A DNA stretch of 64,000 bases from Fluviispira multicolorata (GCF_009208585.1 NZ_WFLN01000010.1:62001-126000), one strand, 5' to 3'. Shown: positions 8,370 through 20,015, numbered from the stretch's first letter. Translations and numbers: made by a program. The notes: generated from the letters alone by a model not told the origin.

Positions 8370-9665
8370 ATGATAGGAACTGAAATACATAAATTTGCAT
8401 GTTCGCTTTGGCATTTGAATAGAAGTATCACTGGTGATGGAGTTAGGCAAACGCTATCAATTATCAAAGAAGTTTTGCCTGACTTATCGATTGTAGAAGT
8501 TCCAACTGGAACTTCAGTTTTCGATTGGACTATTCCCAAAGAGTGGAAAGTTAATGATGCTTACATTGTCACGCCAAGTGGAACAAAAATATGTTCGTTC
8601 AAAGAGAATAATCTCCATTTAGTTGGGTATAGCATCCCAATTCATAAGAAATTAAGTCTCAACGAATTACAAGATAATCTATATTCATTATCAGATCAGC
8701 CTACGGCTATACCGTATATTACCTCGTACTACAAAGCGCGTTGGGGATTTTGTATATCGCAACAACAGCGAGATAGCTTACTGGAAGGTGAGTATGAGGT
8801 GTTTATTGATAGTGAGTTATTTGATGGTTCGTTAACTTATGGTGAACTATTTATTAAAGGAAAATCTCAAAGCGAAATTTTCATTTCAACCTACGTTTGT
8901 CATCCTTCTATGGCTAATAACGAGCTTTCTGGGCCAGCTGTTACTACTTTTATAGCAAAATGGTTATTAAGCAAAGCCAATAATAGATTTAGTTATCGAT
9001 TTGTTTTTATTCCAGAAACTATTGGATCTATTGCTTATCTTAGTAGAAACAAAGATTATCTAAAATCTAAAGTTATTGCTGGTTTTAATGTGACTTGTAT
9101 TGGAGATAATCGTGATTATTCATATTTACCATCGCGTAATAGTGAGACAATTAGTGATGCAGTGTCTAAACACGTATTAAAGCATATTTATCCAACATAT
9201 AAATCCTATAAGTGGGCAGATAGAGGAAGTGATGAGAGACAGTATTGCTCTCCTGGAATTGATTTACCAATTGCATCTATTATGCGAACAAAGTATGGAA
9301 AATATGATGAATATCATACATCGCTTGATAATTTAATCAGTGTTGTAACGCCCGAGGGACTTGATGGTGGATACAATGTACTTAAGCGAGCTATAGAAGT
9401 ATTGGAAAAGAATACTTATCCGAAAGTTAATGTCTTTTGTGAGCCACAATTAGGTAAGCGTGGCCTGTATCCAACTCTTTCTACAAAATCATGTAAATCT
9501 GAAGTTAGATTAATGATGGATTTAATTACGTGGTCAGATGGTACTAAGTCAATGCTTGATATTGCTGAGATATGTGATGTTCCTGTATGGGAACTTTATC
9601 CAATTGCTATGAAACTTGCTGAGCACAATTTATTAACTTTATATGATTATCCAGTCTCTTCTTAG
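8370..9665 (+). CDS. DUF4910-family aminopeptidase-like protein
   Basis: The 431-residue protein has the DUF4910/DUF2172 layout: a zinc-peptidase-like core followed by a small winged-helix domain in the last 80 residues. Possible zinc or catalytic positions are CHPSMANNELSGP (around residue 181), FIPETIGS, DERQYCSPG and the YHTSLDN region. Members of this family occur often in O-antigen and capsule loci, where their role is unclear; structural similarity to M28 aminopeptidases is known. It follows the methyltransferase with a 12-base gap, so they are likely co-transcribed. Function in the pathway is not known. Confidence 0.8.
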   Translation: MIGTEIHKFACSLWHLNRSITGDGVRQTLSIIKEVLPDLSIVEVPTGTSVFDWTIPKEWKVNDAYIVTPSGTKICSFKENNLHLVGYSIPIHKKLSLNELQDNLYSLSDQPTAIPYITSYYKARWGFCISQQQRDSLLEGEYEVFIDSELFDGSLTYGELFIKGKSQSEIFISTYVCHPSMANNELSGPAVTTFIAKWLLSKANNRFSYRFVFIPETIGSIAYLSRNKDYLKSKVIAGFNVTCIGDNRDYSYLPSRNSETISDAVSKHVLKHIYPTYKSYKWADRGSDERQYCSPGIDLPIASIMRTKYGKYDEYHTSLDNLISVVTPEGLDGGYNVLKRAIEVLEKNTYPKVNVFCEPQLGKRGLYPTLSTKSCKSEVRLMMDLITWSDGTKSMLDIAEICDVPVWELYPIAMKLAEHNLLTLYDYPVSS

Positions 9666-10064
9666 ATATCCACGATATGTGCTTCTAAAATTGATTTTTA
9701 TAAAGTCAATAAACGTTTTCTAAAAAAAAGATTAAAATTAAAAATGCATACCGTATATCAAAATTAACTACATTTTATGAAATATTTTTTCATTAATATC
9801 TTTATGCTTTCAATCTTATTTTCAACTAATATAAACCATATATTTTGGCATAGATATCCTATTAATAATTTTGGATAATATACTTTCAAAAACATCTAAA
9901 ATAAAAATATTTATGTTTTAACTTATGAAGAAAATCTTTTTAAAATTATATGATCTCTCAATTAATAATAAAGATTAATAAATATTTTTATCATAGTATC
10001 AAGTATATTTTTTGCTAAAGATAAACCACTTGCTTATACAAAGTAATAAAGGAATTGCTTCTTC
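9666..10064. other. AT-rich intergenic stretch without a recognisable gene
   Basis: About 400 bases of very AT-rich sequence separate the DUF4910 gene from the transferase gene at 10065. Only a 33-codon frame (9777-9878) is present, without a ribosome-binding site. No terminator hairpin, tRNA or mobile-element end was seen. Confidence 0.6.
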
Positions 10065-11852
10065 ATGATTAATTTGCATTTAGGACTTTTAAAAAAAGAA
10101 TTAGATCCAACAAAAGATATGGCCTTATTTTCTTATTCGTATTTCAATCAGGAATTCTTAAAGAAACCTTTAAGTTTCTATAATATTAATACTTTAAGAT
10201 TATTTAATAATTTCAATGAAAGAGAGATTATTTATAAGAAATGTAAAGAATTGGCAGATTTATATGTTTTAAAATATAAAAAGTCATACGAGTTTCAAAA
10301 TAATGTTAATTATAATGAAAAATTTTATATACTTACATTAATGCCGTATTATTTTACAATAATTAATTTTTCATTCTCAAAATATTTATATATTAAAAAA
10401 TTTATAGAAATGAATAAAGAAAAAGAATTTGTTTTAGAAACATTCGAATCTGATTTATCTAATCGATTTGAAACGAAAAATGATCTATTTTTAAACTTAT
10501 GGACTAATATTGATTTTTTAGAATGGTTTTCTTCTGAAATTATAGAGAGCTTAAATTATAAAAATGTGAAAATAAAAAGAAATAAAGGTACTTTTAATAT
10601 TGCTAAATATTCGCATGAAACAAGAAGTTTTTGGAAAGATTTAAAAATATTTTTTTGTAATATTGAGAATATTAAAAAAATTTACAGGTTAATTTTATTT
10701 GTAAATGCTTATTTTGTAAATTCTTTGCCATACAGAATAAGATCCTTTAAAAATATATATGGAATTGATTCAATACAAAGTTTAATATATTCTTTCATAT
10801 TAAATTTAAAAGTCCTGTCAAGGAAAAAAGATCAAAGTGAATATTTAAATAATGTTTTAAATATAACGAATTGTGATTTTGATAATGATTTTATAAAAAT
10901 ATTAGATAATATTATTAGAAAAACTATGCCTCGATCCATAGATGATCTTTTTTCACAAAATATTACTCAAATAAAAAAAGAAAATTCATTTATAGCGGGA
11001 AAAGTGCGTTTTGATTCGACTGGATTTGTGAATGATCATAAAAGTTTTTTGCATGCTGTTGCCATATCTGAAGGAGAAAAAATTGTATTTTCACAACATG
11101 GCTCACATTATTGTACAATTGAAAATATTTGGCTTTCAGACTCATATGAATATTATGGAAACTATTTCATTAATTGGGGAAACGTTGAACCTAAAAATAG
11201 ACCTTGCAAATTTATGACATTGCCAAGTCCACATTTATCCCGCCTACGTGATAAACATAAATTCAAAAATGAGTCGGTCATTTTGGTTGGAACTTCTCAA
11301 AGACAGACAATGGACGGCATTTGTAGTGCTGATCCTACTTATTTCTTAGACTATTATATTTCTAAAGAAGTTTTTATACGGCATTTGAATAAAGATATTT
11401 TACCTAACTTTTATTATCGCCCCTTTCCCAATTCTGATACAGCATACTTTAGTGAAGAAAAATATATGAAAACTATTTATCCAAATTTAAAAATTCTAAC
11501 CGGCGATATGATTAAAAACATTTTAAAAACAAAATTATTGATATTAGATCATTATGGAACAGCTTTTTATGAAGCGATGGCTGCCAATACACCTGTCATT
11601 ATATATTTTGGATGTCCAGAACTTAAATTTACCAAATATGCTGAAGAAATGTTTCAAGAATTTAAAAAAGTTGGCATCTTTTTCGATAATCCTGAATCAG
11701 CTGCCCATGCTGTTAATATGCAATATAAGAATGCAGAAGAATGGTGGTTTAGCAATAAAGTGCAAAAAGTGCGAAATATTTTTATAGATCAATTTGCCCT
11801 AACCGATAAAAATTGGCGTTGGCGCTGGACTAAATTTATCTTAAAGTTTTAA
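10065..11852 (+). CDS. LIC12162-like surface carbohydrate transferase
   Basis: The 595-residue protein resembles the putative transferases first named in Leptospira O-antigen loci (LIC12162 family). Signs are a long N-terminal all-alpha part rich in Lys, Asn and Phe, then FSQHGSHY near residue 343, VILVGTSQRQ near 405, and a C-terminal GT-B-like nucleotide-site pattern, LILDHYGTAFYEAMAANTP, near residue 492. No signal peptide or membrane segment is obvious. The likely role is transfer of a sugar or other group in surface-glycan synthesis. A decayed copy of the gene lies at 6754-7194. The family call rests on memory of motif pattern, so it is moderate. Confidence 0.65.
   Translation: MINLHLGLLKKELDPTKDMALFSYSYFNQEFLKKPLSFYNINTLRLFNNFNEREIIYKKCKELADLYVLKYKKSYEFQNNVNYNEKFYILTLMPYYFTIINFSFSKYLYIKKFIEMNKEKEFVLETFESDLSNRFETKNDLFLNLWTNIDFLEWFSSEIIESLNYKNVKIKRNKGTFNIAKYSHETRSFWKDLKIFFCNIENIKKIYRLILFVNAYFVNSLPYRIRSFKNIYGIDSIQSLIYSFILNLKVLSRKKDQSEYLNNVLNITNCDFDNDFIKILDNIIRKTMPRSIDDLFSQNITQIKKENSFIAGKVRFDSTGFVNDHKSFLHAVAISEGEKIVFSQHGSHYCTIENIWLSDSYEYYGNYFINWGNVEPKNRPCKFMTLPSPHLSRLRDKHKFKNESVILVGTSQRQTMDGICSADPTYFLDYYISKEVFIRHLNKDILPNFYYRPFPNSDTAYFSEEKYMKTIYPNLKILTGDMIKNILKTKLLILDHYGTAFYEAMAANTPVIIYFGCPELKFTKYAEEMFQEFKKVGIFFDNPESAAHAVNMQYKNAEEWWFSNKVQKVRNIFIDQFALTDKNWRWRWTKFILKF
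11380..11653 (+). repeat. 274-bp near-identical direct repeat, copy 2
   Basis: This part of the intact transferase gene matches 6921-7194 with 4 substitutions and no gaps. It encodes the C-terminal GT-B-like region, from RHLNKDILPNF to the KYAEEMF segment. Confidence 0.95.
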
Positions 11853-11871
11853 AATTAATTTGAATTTCAAT

Positions 11872-12849
11872 ATGGAAAAATTACATATGGATTTTAAAAC
11901 ACAAGAAAAACTAACTTTACCTTTGGTAACAATGGGTCTGTTGACATATAATCATCAAAGTTCAAAAATCATCGGGCCTGAGCTTTTCATAGAAGCTTTA
12001 AATAGTTTAGTAAATCAAGATTATGTTAATAAAGAGCTCATTATAATGGATGATTTCTCAACAGATGGCACCTACGAATTGTGTCAAGAATATGCAAATC
12101 GATATTCTTTTGTCAGGCTGTATAAGAATGATAAAAATTTAGGTGTTATGAACAATCTGGAAAAACTTTTTCAAAAATTATCTGGCGAATACTTTGTGTG
12201 GGTTTGCCCTGATGATCATTATGCAACAAATTATCTCACATTGTGTATTAATCAATTTATAAAAAATACAAATGCTGTTTTGATTACAACTGCTGTCAAA
12301 GTTTCTTATGATAATGGGGATATCCGTCATTTTCGATACTTTGATTTTTTAAGAAACCTACCATTTAGAAAAATGGTAAGAAACATATTACGATGCAAAG
12401 ATTCGTTAGGAAAAAATGTTGAATATCAACAAATTATCCATAGTGGCATGGTAAAAGCAAATTTAATTCCTAAGATATATTGTAGAGTAGAATTTTATGG
12501 AATGGAATATGCATGGTTTATAAATGCAATGATATGGGGTGATATCGATTATATAGACAAGGTTTCATACTTTAGAAATGATTTTTCAATAAGTTATGAA
12601 ATTAAAAATCCAGAAATTTATATAAATTATTCGGGACGTTTTCAAGTATTAAAAAATAATTTCAAATATTTAAATCACTTTTTATTTCAAACTAATTTTC
12701 CTCTAAGAAAAAAATTAATGTATTTTTGGGTTTCATTACATTTTTTAAGATATTATATTTTTCCTCGTCTAATTGCTGATTCAAAAGTAGTAATACTTAT
12801 ATTTATTCGAAAAATCGGTCTTATGCGCTATAATGCATCAAGAAAATAA
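11872..12849 (+). CDS. Family 2 glycosyltransferase
   Basis: This 325-residue protein has a GT-A fold. An N-terminal LVTMGLLTYNH strand is followed by LIIMDDFSTDGTYE (nucleotide binding) and VWVCPDDHYA, whose DD is the metal-binding DxD equivalent. The ATG at 11872 is chosen over a TTG at 11860; no ribosome-binding site is strong, and an ATG at 11887 is also possible. The C-terminal part, rich in aromatic residues, may contact the membrane. It probably adds one sugar to the lipid-linked repeat unit on the cytoplasmic face. The start lies about 20 bases after the transferase stop. Confidence 0.85.
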   Translation: MEKLHMDFKTQEKLTLPLVTMGLLTYNHQSSKIIGPELFIEALNSLVNQDYVNKELIIMDDFSTDGTYELCQEYANRYSFVRLYKNDKNLGVMNNLEKLFQKLSGEYFVWVCPDDHYATNYLTLCINQFIKNTNAVLITTAVKVSYDNGDIRHFRYFDFLRNLPFRKMVRNILRCKDSLGKNVEYQQIIHSGMVKANLIPKIYCRVEFYGMEYAWFINAMIWGDIDYIDKVSYFRNDFSISYEIKNPEIYINYSGRFQVLKNNFKYLNHFLFQTNFPLRKKLMYFWVSLHFLRYYIFPRLIADSKVVILIFIRKIGLMRYNASRK

Positions 12850-12890
12850 AATCAAATTTTAACCTCTTTCTTCTGGAAGAAAATTTTAAT

Positions 12891-13625
12891 ATGGAAGTCC
12901 CATTTCATTCTGAACAAAAAACGATATTCGCTGCATGGCAGCAATTGCCTTCATCACAAATTACAATCGCCATGGCTAGTCTTGGTTTTAGCTGGATTGT
13001 AGTAGACCTTGAACATTCATCGATTAGTATAAATGAAGCTGAACTCATTTTCATTGCAGCCGAAAGACACAATTGCAAACCTTTTGTAAGGCTTCCCTCT
13101 GCTGATCCCTATTTAGCAAGACGATTGTTGGATATTGGAGCTGTAGGAATTATTATTCCTGTTGTTGAAGCGCGAGATGTGTTTGATGAATTTGCTCAAC
13201 ACTGTTTTTTTCCACCCAAAGGCAAAAGAGGAGTCGGTTTGGTAAGAGCTAATAATTGGGGCACTCATTTTGAAAAGTATTTTTATGACTTTAATCCGAT
13301 AATTATTGCCCAAATTGAAACTTTAAAAGGAGAAAAAAATATTACTTCCATATTACAATCTCCTTTTATAAATGGAATTATGATTGGACCATACGATCTT
13401 TCAGCTGATCTTCAAATTCCTGGAAAATTTGATGATCCTAAGTTTTGTTCCATCTGTGATAATATATTCAAAGAAACAAGAAAACATAATAAACTAATTG
13501 GATATCATCAAGTCAATCCAAATAACGAAGAATTAAAGATGAAAATATCAATAGGTTATGATTTTATAGTTTACAGCACTGATATTATAGCTATGCGTCA
13601 TGGATTACAGGGTATAAAAGTATGA
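12891..13625 (+). CDS. HpcH/HpaI-family aldolase
   Basis: The 244-residue protein matches class II pyruvate aldolases of the HpcH/HpaI family: WIVVDLEHSSIS near residue 40, KPFVRLPSADPYLARRLLD near 63, GAVGIIIPVVEA near 83, AQIET (metal ligand Glu) near 144, and GPYDLSADL near 165. These enzymes split or join pyruvate and an aldehyde, forming 2-keto-3-deoxy acids. Its stop overlaps the next ATG as ATGA (13622-13625), and the next gene is a KdsB-like CMP-sugar synthetase. Together they suggest an aldolase-made 2-keto-3-deoxy sugar acid that is then CMP-activated. That link is inference. Confidence 0.85.
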   Translation: MEVPFHSEQKTIFAAWQQLPSSQITIAMASLGFSWIVVDLEHSSISINEAELIFIAAERHNCKPFVRLPSADPYLARRLLDIGAVGIIIPVVEARDVFDEFAQHCFFPPKGKRGVGLVRANNWGTHFEKYFYDFNPIIIAQIETLKGEKNITSILQSPFINGIMIGPYDLSADLQIPGKFDDPKFCSICDNIFKETRKHNKLIGYHQVNPNNEELKMKISIGYDFIVYSTDIIAMRHGLQGIKV

Positions 13626-14413
13626 ATAAAAAACATCTTTGTATTATTCCTGCCCGAATGGGGAGTTCTCGTTTTCCTAATAAACCTCTAGCTAAAATTT
13701 GTGGAATTCCAATGATAGGTCATATTGCATTAAGGGCATGTTTAGAACCTATTTTTGATAATGTTGTTGTCGCCACATGTGATGAAGAAATAATTAGTTA
13801 TTGTGATTCAATTAATATTAAAACTATTTTGACTTCAAATAAGCATGAAAGAGCAACGGACAGAACTCAAGAAGCAACCGAAAAACTAGAGAATGAGCTC
13901 AATATAAAATTTGATTTTATAACAATGTTACAAGGTGATGAACCTATGGTAACACCACAGATTTTAAAAAAAATCGTTGAAACACTTGAAAGATATAATA
14001 CTCCCATATTAAATCTAGTTGGTAAAATTCATGATATGGAGGAATTTACCTCTAAAAATTGCGTAAAAATAACTATAAATAATAATAGCGAAGCTCTTTA
14101 CTTTAGTAGAAGCCCTATACCTAGTAGTTTGAATGATAAAATTATGCCAATCGCATATAAACAATTTGGTATTATTGGCTTTGAAAGAAGTTTTTTAGAT
14201 ACTTATAGCTCATTAAAAGCAACTTATTTGGAGCAAATTGAATCAATAGATATGTTACGCTGCTTAGAAAATAATTATAAAATCAAAATTCTAACCATTG
14301 ATAATCCAATATTTCCAGTTGATATTAAAGAAGATATTTTAAAAATAGAGAAACATTTTTCTGAATGTAAAGTATTCGATAAATACAGACAAAAATTTAT
14401 TTATAATAGCTGA
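13622..14413 (+). CDS. KdsB-like CMP-sugar synthetase
   Basis: The 263-residue protein begins with IIPARMGSSRFPNKPLAKI (the CTP-binding signature of KdsB). It has KHERATDRTQEA near 80, equivalent to the ASGTDR block, and MLQGDEPMV near residue 102. KdsB transfers CMP to Kdo. The upstream neighbour is an aldolase and not a Kdo-8-phosphate synthase, so the substrate may be another 3-deoxy-2-ulosonic acid. It ends the plus-strand block; the next gene is convergent 24 bases away. A housekeeping role as the genome's only kdsB cannot be excluded without the rest of the genome. Confidence 0.82.
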   Translation: MNKKHLCIIPARMGSSRFPNKPLAKICGIPMIGHIALRACLEPIFDNVVVATCDEEIISYCDSINIKTILTSNKHERATDRTQEATEKLENELNIKFDFITMLQGDEPMVTPQILKKIVETLERYNTPILNLVGKIHDMEEFTSKNCVKITINNNSEALYFSRSPIPSSLNDKIMPIAYKQFGIIGFERSFLDTYSSLKATYLEQIESIDMLRCLENNYKIKILTIDNPIFPVDIKEDILKIEKHFSECKVFDKYRQKFIYNS

Positions 14414-14437
14414 TGAAAATAAAAAATAATAATAAAT

Positions 14438-16448
<2,011 letters not shown>

Positions 16449-16553
16449 TATTACACTCCTTTGTCTTTAGATAAATGAAATTTCTTATTATTAATTACAT
16501 TTTTTATAAAATAAGATAGAAAAATATATTTTCATTATCCCTTAAAATGTTTA

Positions 16554-18254
16554 TTAAAATCTTCCATTGAAAAATAATTCACTAATCGACATTTCCTCTG
16601 GACTTAAGTAAAATTCATTATACCAATTTTTAATTTTTATAGAGTGTGATTTAATATCTTTATAATCTTGCATTATCCGTCCAAGATCATTTTCATTAAA
16701 AATAACTTTTAATATTTCATTAAAATCATCATCAATTATTGGGACCATAGTAATTGAATTATCTGATCCAATTAATATAGGGGTTTTACCTAAACTTATT
16801 ATATCCAAAATAGAACCTTGTGAATAGGAAAAAATAAATGATGCATTAAAAATAAGATCTTCTAAATTGTAATTTTTCATTTCAAGCCAATTGATATTTT
16901 GAGCAATGTCAAAATTTATTTTTGATTGATTAATATTTTCTTTAATCTTTTCTAAGGCACACATTGGATGATTTTTAAAAACAATTTCAATTGCTGGCAA
17001 AATTCTTCCTATATAATTAATAACGAAAGTTATAGATCGAAGAGTTAAATAGGGATCAATACTACCTAATACTAGACAGTATTCCTTTTTAAAGTGGTTT
17101 TTAAAAATTTCTTTTTCTGACAAATTATTATTATATCTTAATGTTGGTCCAATTTTTAAAATTATATTGTTTTCACACACAGATAACATTCTTTTTAAGA
17201 CATTTATATATTTTGGGCCATTACTAAGAACAACATCTGGACAAAGCCCATTTTGAATCTCTACGTCAAGAGGCCAATTTGAAAGTTGAGTATCTATAAT
17301 AGTTGAGTGCTGAGTTCCGATAATCACACATTCAGGATAATATTTTCTCAAAGCTAAATTACATCGCTTTTCATAAACTAAATTTTCAAATGAGCTAATA
17401 AATGTCCTTAAATTAAAAATTTTCATTTTTTTTAATTTTTTAATGATTCCTTCACCGCAGCAGGCAGCACCACCAACAATTGGTTGAGCACACAAAAGTT
17501 CTTTTAGGATAAAAAAATCAAAATTATTTTTTAACTTGTCAATAAATATTATTTTGTAAAAACATTTAAATATAATATTTAAGTCATATAGATAAAGAAA
17601 TATTATATCTAATATTGATACCAACTGCTCGGGTATAAAAGCATTTTCAAAATCATTTCTTATTTTTTCTAAATTAATACTTTTTTTAGCTGAACCAACA
17701 AGAACAGCTATAAGTAAAATTTGTTTCTTATCAATATTACTCAATTCACAAATTTTTGGGAAATATCTATCAATAAATTTATCTTTTAGAAGCAAACTTT
17801 CATCTACAAAAGTAAAAATTACATGATTTGTAGATAAGAGATTTAATGGAATTTTATTTCTAAATTCAAATTTAATTTTAAGCAAATAAATAATATAATA
17901 AATTTTATAATACAAATTTTTCAAAAATAAATAAAATAGGATAGTAAAATATTTTAAATATATAACTTTTTTAATTTTCTCACGACTTCTTGTGAATGGG
18001 ATGTAGGTGAAAATATTTTCAATATTTGATGAAATATCCATTCCCGCTTCTTGCATTTTCAAAAGACAAAAGTTTTTATATAAATCGTTTCCAATAGTAT
18101 TTCGGTCAAAAATGTGATGGCAAAAAAATTTGCTAAAATTATTTGTTGCAAGACTTTTAAAATAATTTTCAAAATCTACTTTGATATTGCAATCACGAGC
18201 AAACTTATATATTTCTTTTGAAAAACAAATATTATTTTTTAAGTCGATGCTCAT
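16554..18254 (-). CDS. Surface carbohydrate biosynthesis protein (LIC13510-like transferase)
   Basis: The 566-residue protein starts at an ATG (18254) preceded by AGGAG. It has long AT-biased alpha-helical stretches, including a hydrophobic segment near residues 95-120, and a GT-B-like C-terminal half. IIGTQHSTIID lies near residue 311, FKNHPMCALEKI near 423 and FSYSQGSILDIISLGKTPILI near 470. Together these resemble the 'surface carbohydrate biosynthesis' transferases known from Leptospira-type loci. The layout also parallels the product of 10065, but the two are not close in sequence. Role: probable glycosyl or related transfer, by context. Confidence 0.6.
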   Translation of the reverse strand: MSIDLKNNICFSKEIYKFARDCNIKVDFENYFKSLATNNFSKFFCHHIFDRNTIGNDLYKNFCLLKMQEAGMDISSNIENIFTYIPFTRSREKIKKVIYLKYFTILFYLFLKNLYYKIYYIIYLLKIKFEFRNKIPLNLLSTNHVIFTFVDESLLLKDKFIDRYFPKICELSNIDKKQILLIAVLVGSAKKSINLEKIRNDFENAFIPEQLVSILDIIFLYLYDLNIIFKCFYKIIFIDKLKNNFDFFILKELLCAQPIVGGAACCGEGIIKKLKKMKIFNLRTFISSFENLVYEKRCNLALRKYYPECVIIGTQHSTIIDTQLSNWPLDVEIQNGLCPDVVLSNGPKYINVLKRMLSVCENNIILKIGPTLRYNNNLSEKEIFKNHFKKEYCLVLGSIDPYLTLRSITFVINYIGRILPAIEIVFKNHPMCALEKIKENINQSKINFDIAQNINWLEMKNYNLEDLIFNASFIFSYSQGSILDIISLGKTPILIGSDNSITMVPIIDDDFNEILKVIFNENDLGRIMQDYKDIKSHSIKIKNWYNEFYLSPEEMSISELFFNGRF

Positions 18255-18365
18255 AGAACTCCTTCAATTTTCTCTTAAGTTTAACTCAATAAGAATAGCA
18301 TGACAACTTTCCAGCGTAAATCATAGATATTAAAATGCTTAAATTTTTTTCACATAAAAACCGTA

Positions 18366-18957
18366 TATTATATGCAGTCAAAAAAATAGATGACCAAAAA
18401 CATAAAACGATTTAAAAAAGAAAATCAGGAGGAAAATTTTATAAACTAAAACTATTCGTTTAATAGGTATGCAACTTTTCCTCGCTACGACTAATAAAAA
18501 GGAACTCTTCATATTCCGAAGATACTAACTCATTTTAATAAATATTTATATAGACTTTTTATAAATATTTAACCGCACAAAATCTAAGGATCCTTGATAA
18601 TATCCTGCTCTTTTTAATTAACATTAATTTGAAAAAAATATCAACAGTATTGAAGTGCAGCTCCAAAACGATGTATCAAACAATTAGAAATTCAAAATCA
18701 AATAGCATGCTATTCTTTTTGAAAAACCTCGTGCGGGTAAGAAAAATTTGTTAAACTCAGATATGGATTCAGATTTCAAAAGATAGATAATTTTACAAAA
18801 ATCTCAATAATCTCAAGCAAAATTTGTTCATGTTAAAATTATAAAAAAGTTTATACATAAGAATAAAGGGAGAAAGTTTAGCAGATCTGGCATCTACTCA
18901 TTTTGTAAGAAAATGAGTATAAGATAAGTCAAACCGAGACCAGTAAACGTTAAAAAT
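18366..18957 (+). mobile_element. Heavily decayed IS630-type transposase fragment (upstream tandem unit)
   Basis: This stretch repeats, with many changes, the sequence that begins near 18960. Aligned landmarks include GTATGCA (about 18465 and 19072), CAGTATTGAAGTGCAGCTC (18644 region) against CAGTATTGAAATGTAGCTC (19253 region), and the near-identical AGCAGATCTGGCATCTACTCATTTT (18880 and 19489 regions). The spacing is about 608-609 bases. The encoded peptide is full of stops. The unit stops at the CGTTAAAAATGAT point, where the next unit begins. Confidence 0.75.
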
Positions 18958-19119
18958 GATCTTATACGCAGTCCAAAAAGTTTCTTCTAAAAAGGAGATA
19001 CCCAAGAGCATAAAACTATTTATAAATAAATTAGGGGAAAATTTTTATAAATTGAAATTCTTCGTTTAAAAGGTATGCAGCACTTCAAATCAACAACTAA
19101 TAAAAAAGGAATGCTGCAT

Positions 19120-20015
19120 ATGTCGAAAATAGTAACTCATTTTAATGAAACTTTAAAGGGACTACTTAAGAAAAAATTCACTGCGCAACTTATAATAAGA
19201 CTTGCTATAATTCTGCTCTTTTGAATGGGTATTAAAGTGAAAAAAACATCATCAGTATTGAAATGTAGCTCAAAAATCGTATACCAAACTATCAGAAAAT
19301 TTAAATCGAATAGATTAATGAATCTTTTAGAAAAGCCGTGTACTGGTAGGAAAAGTTTGTAAAACATAGATGAGGTTAATGATTTAAAAAAACAGTTAAC
19401 ATTACTAAACTCTCAGGAATCTCATGCAAAATTTGTTCACATTGAAATTATAAAAAATCTTATACATAAGAATAAAGGAAAGAAGTTTAGCAGATCTGGC
19501 ATCTACTCATTTTATAAAAAAATAGGTATAAGAATAATAAAACCGAGACCAGTGCACGTTAAAAATGATCCGGAAGTCATTGAAGAATGGAGAAAAAGCT
19601 TTCCTAAAGTAATAGAAAAGGTAAAAAGAGAATATCCAAATAAAAATGTTATTCAATATTATCAAGTTGAAAGTAGATATGGACAAAAGACAATCACCTC
19701 AGGAATATGGAGTACAAAAGAGGTTCATTCAGAGTATAAAAATGAAAATGGTTTTTTAAATTCTTGGATTTATGGAGCAATAATTATTGAAATTTAAAAA
19801 TTTAAACTGGTTCTTCAAACTTTAAGCAGTGAGAATATTCAAATATTTTTAATTGATTTATCAATAAAAATAAAGCGAAATGAACATGTAATAATGATTT
19901 TGGACGAGTCAATAGTGTATAACAATAGTAATATTGTTATACACTACTTTCCTCTTTTAGTCCGCAATTAAATCATATTGAATGAATGTAACGTTATTTA
20001 AAATTGAAATCATTT
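19120..20015 (+). pseudogene. IS630-family transposase pseudogene
   Basis: From the ATG at 19120 one frame runs with three in-frame stops (19222, 19360, 19795) and one frameshift near 19955. Readable parts match an IS630 transposase: an N-terminal helix-turn-helix region, an LLEKPCTGRKS block, KPRPVHVKNDPEVIEEWRKSFP near 19540, QVESRYGQKT (first catalytic acidic position changed to Val), ILDES with the second Asp retained, and LSSFSPQLNHIE, equivalent to the conserved PPYSPELNPIE. It spans about 895 bases, close to full length, and is clearly dead. Confidence 0.8.
19913..19946. repeat. Perfect 15-bp inverted repeat inside the transposase pseudogene
   Basis: TAGTGTATAACAATA, loop GTAA, TATTGTTATACACTA form a perfect stem. 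It lies between the ILDES and FSPQLNHIE parts of the decayed transposase, so it is not a terminal repeat of that element. A perfect stem in a decaying sequence is unexpected. Confidence 0.85.

Noticed and set aside
9777-9878. A 33-codon plus-strand frame starting MKYFFINIFML in the gap before the transferase gene.
   Set aside because: No ribosome-binding site and composition equal to AT-rich noise.
19137-19367. A 76-codon minus-strand frame across the IS630 remnant.
   Set aside because: It is the antisense of the transposase pseudogene, whose plus-strand frame gives clear family motifs.
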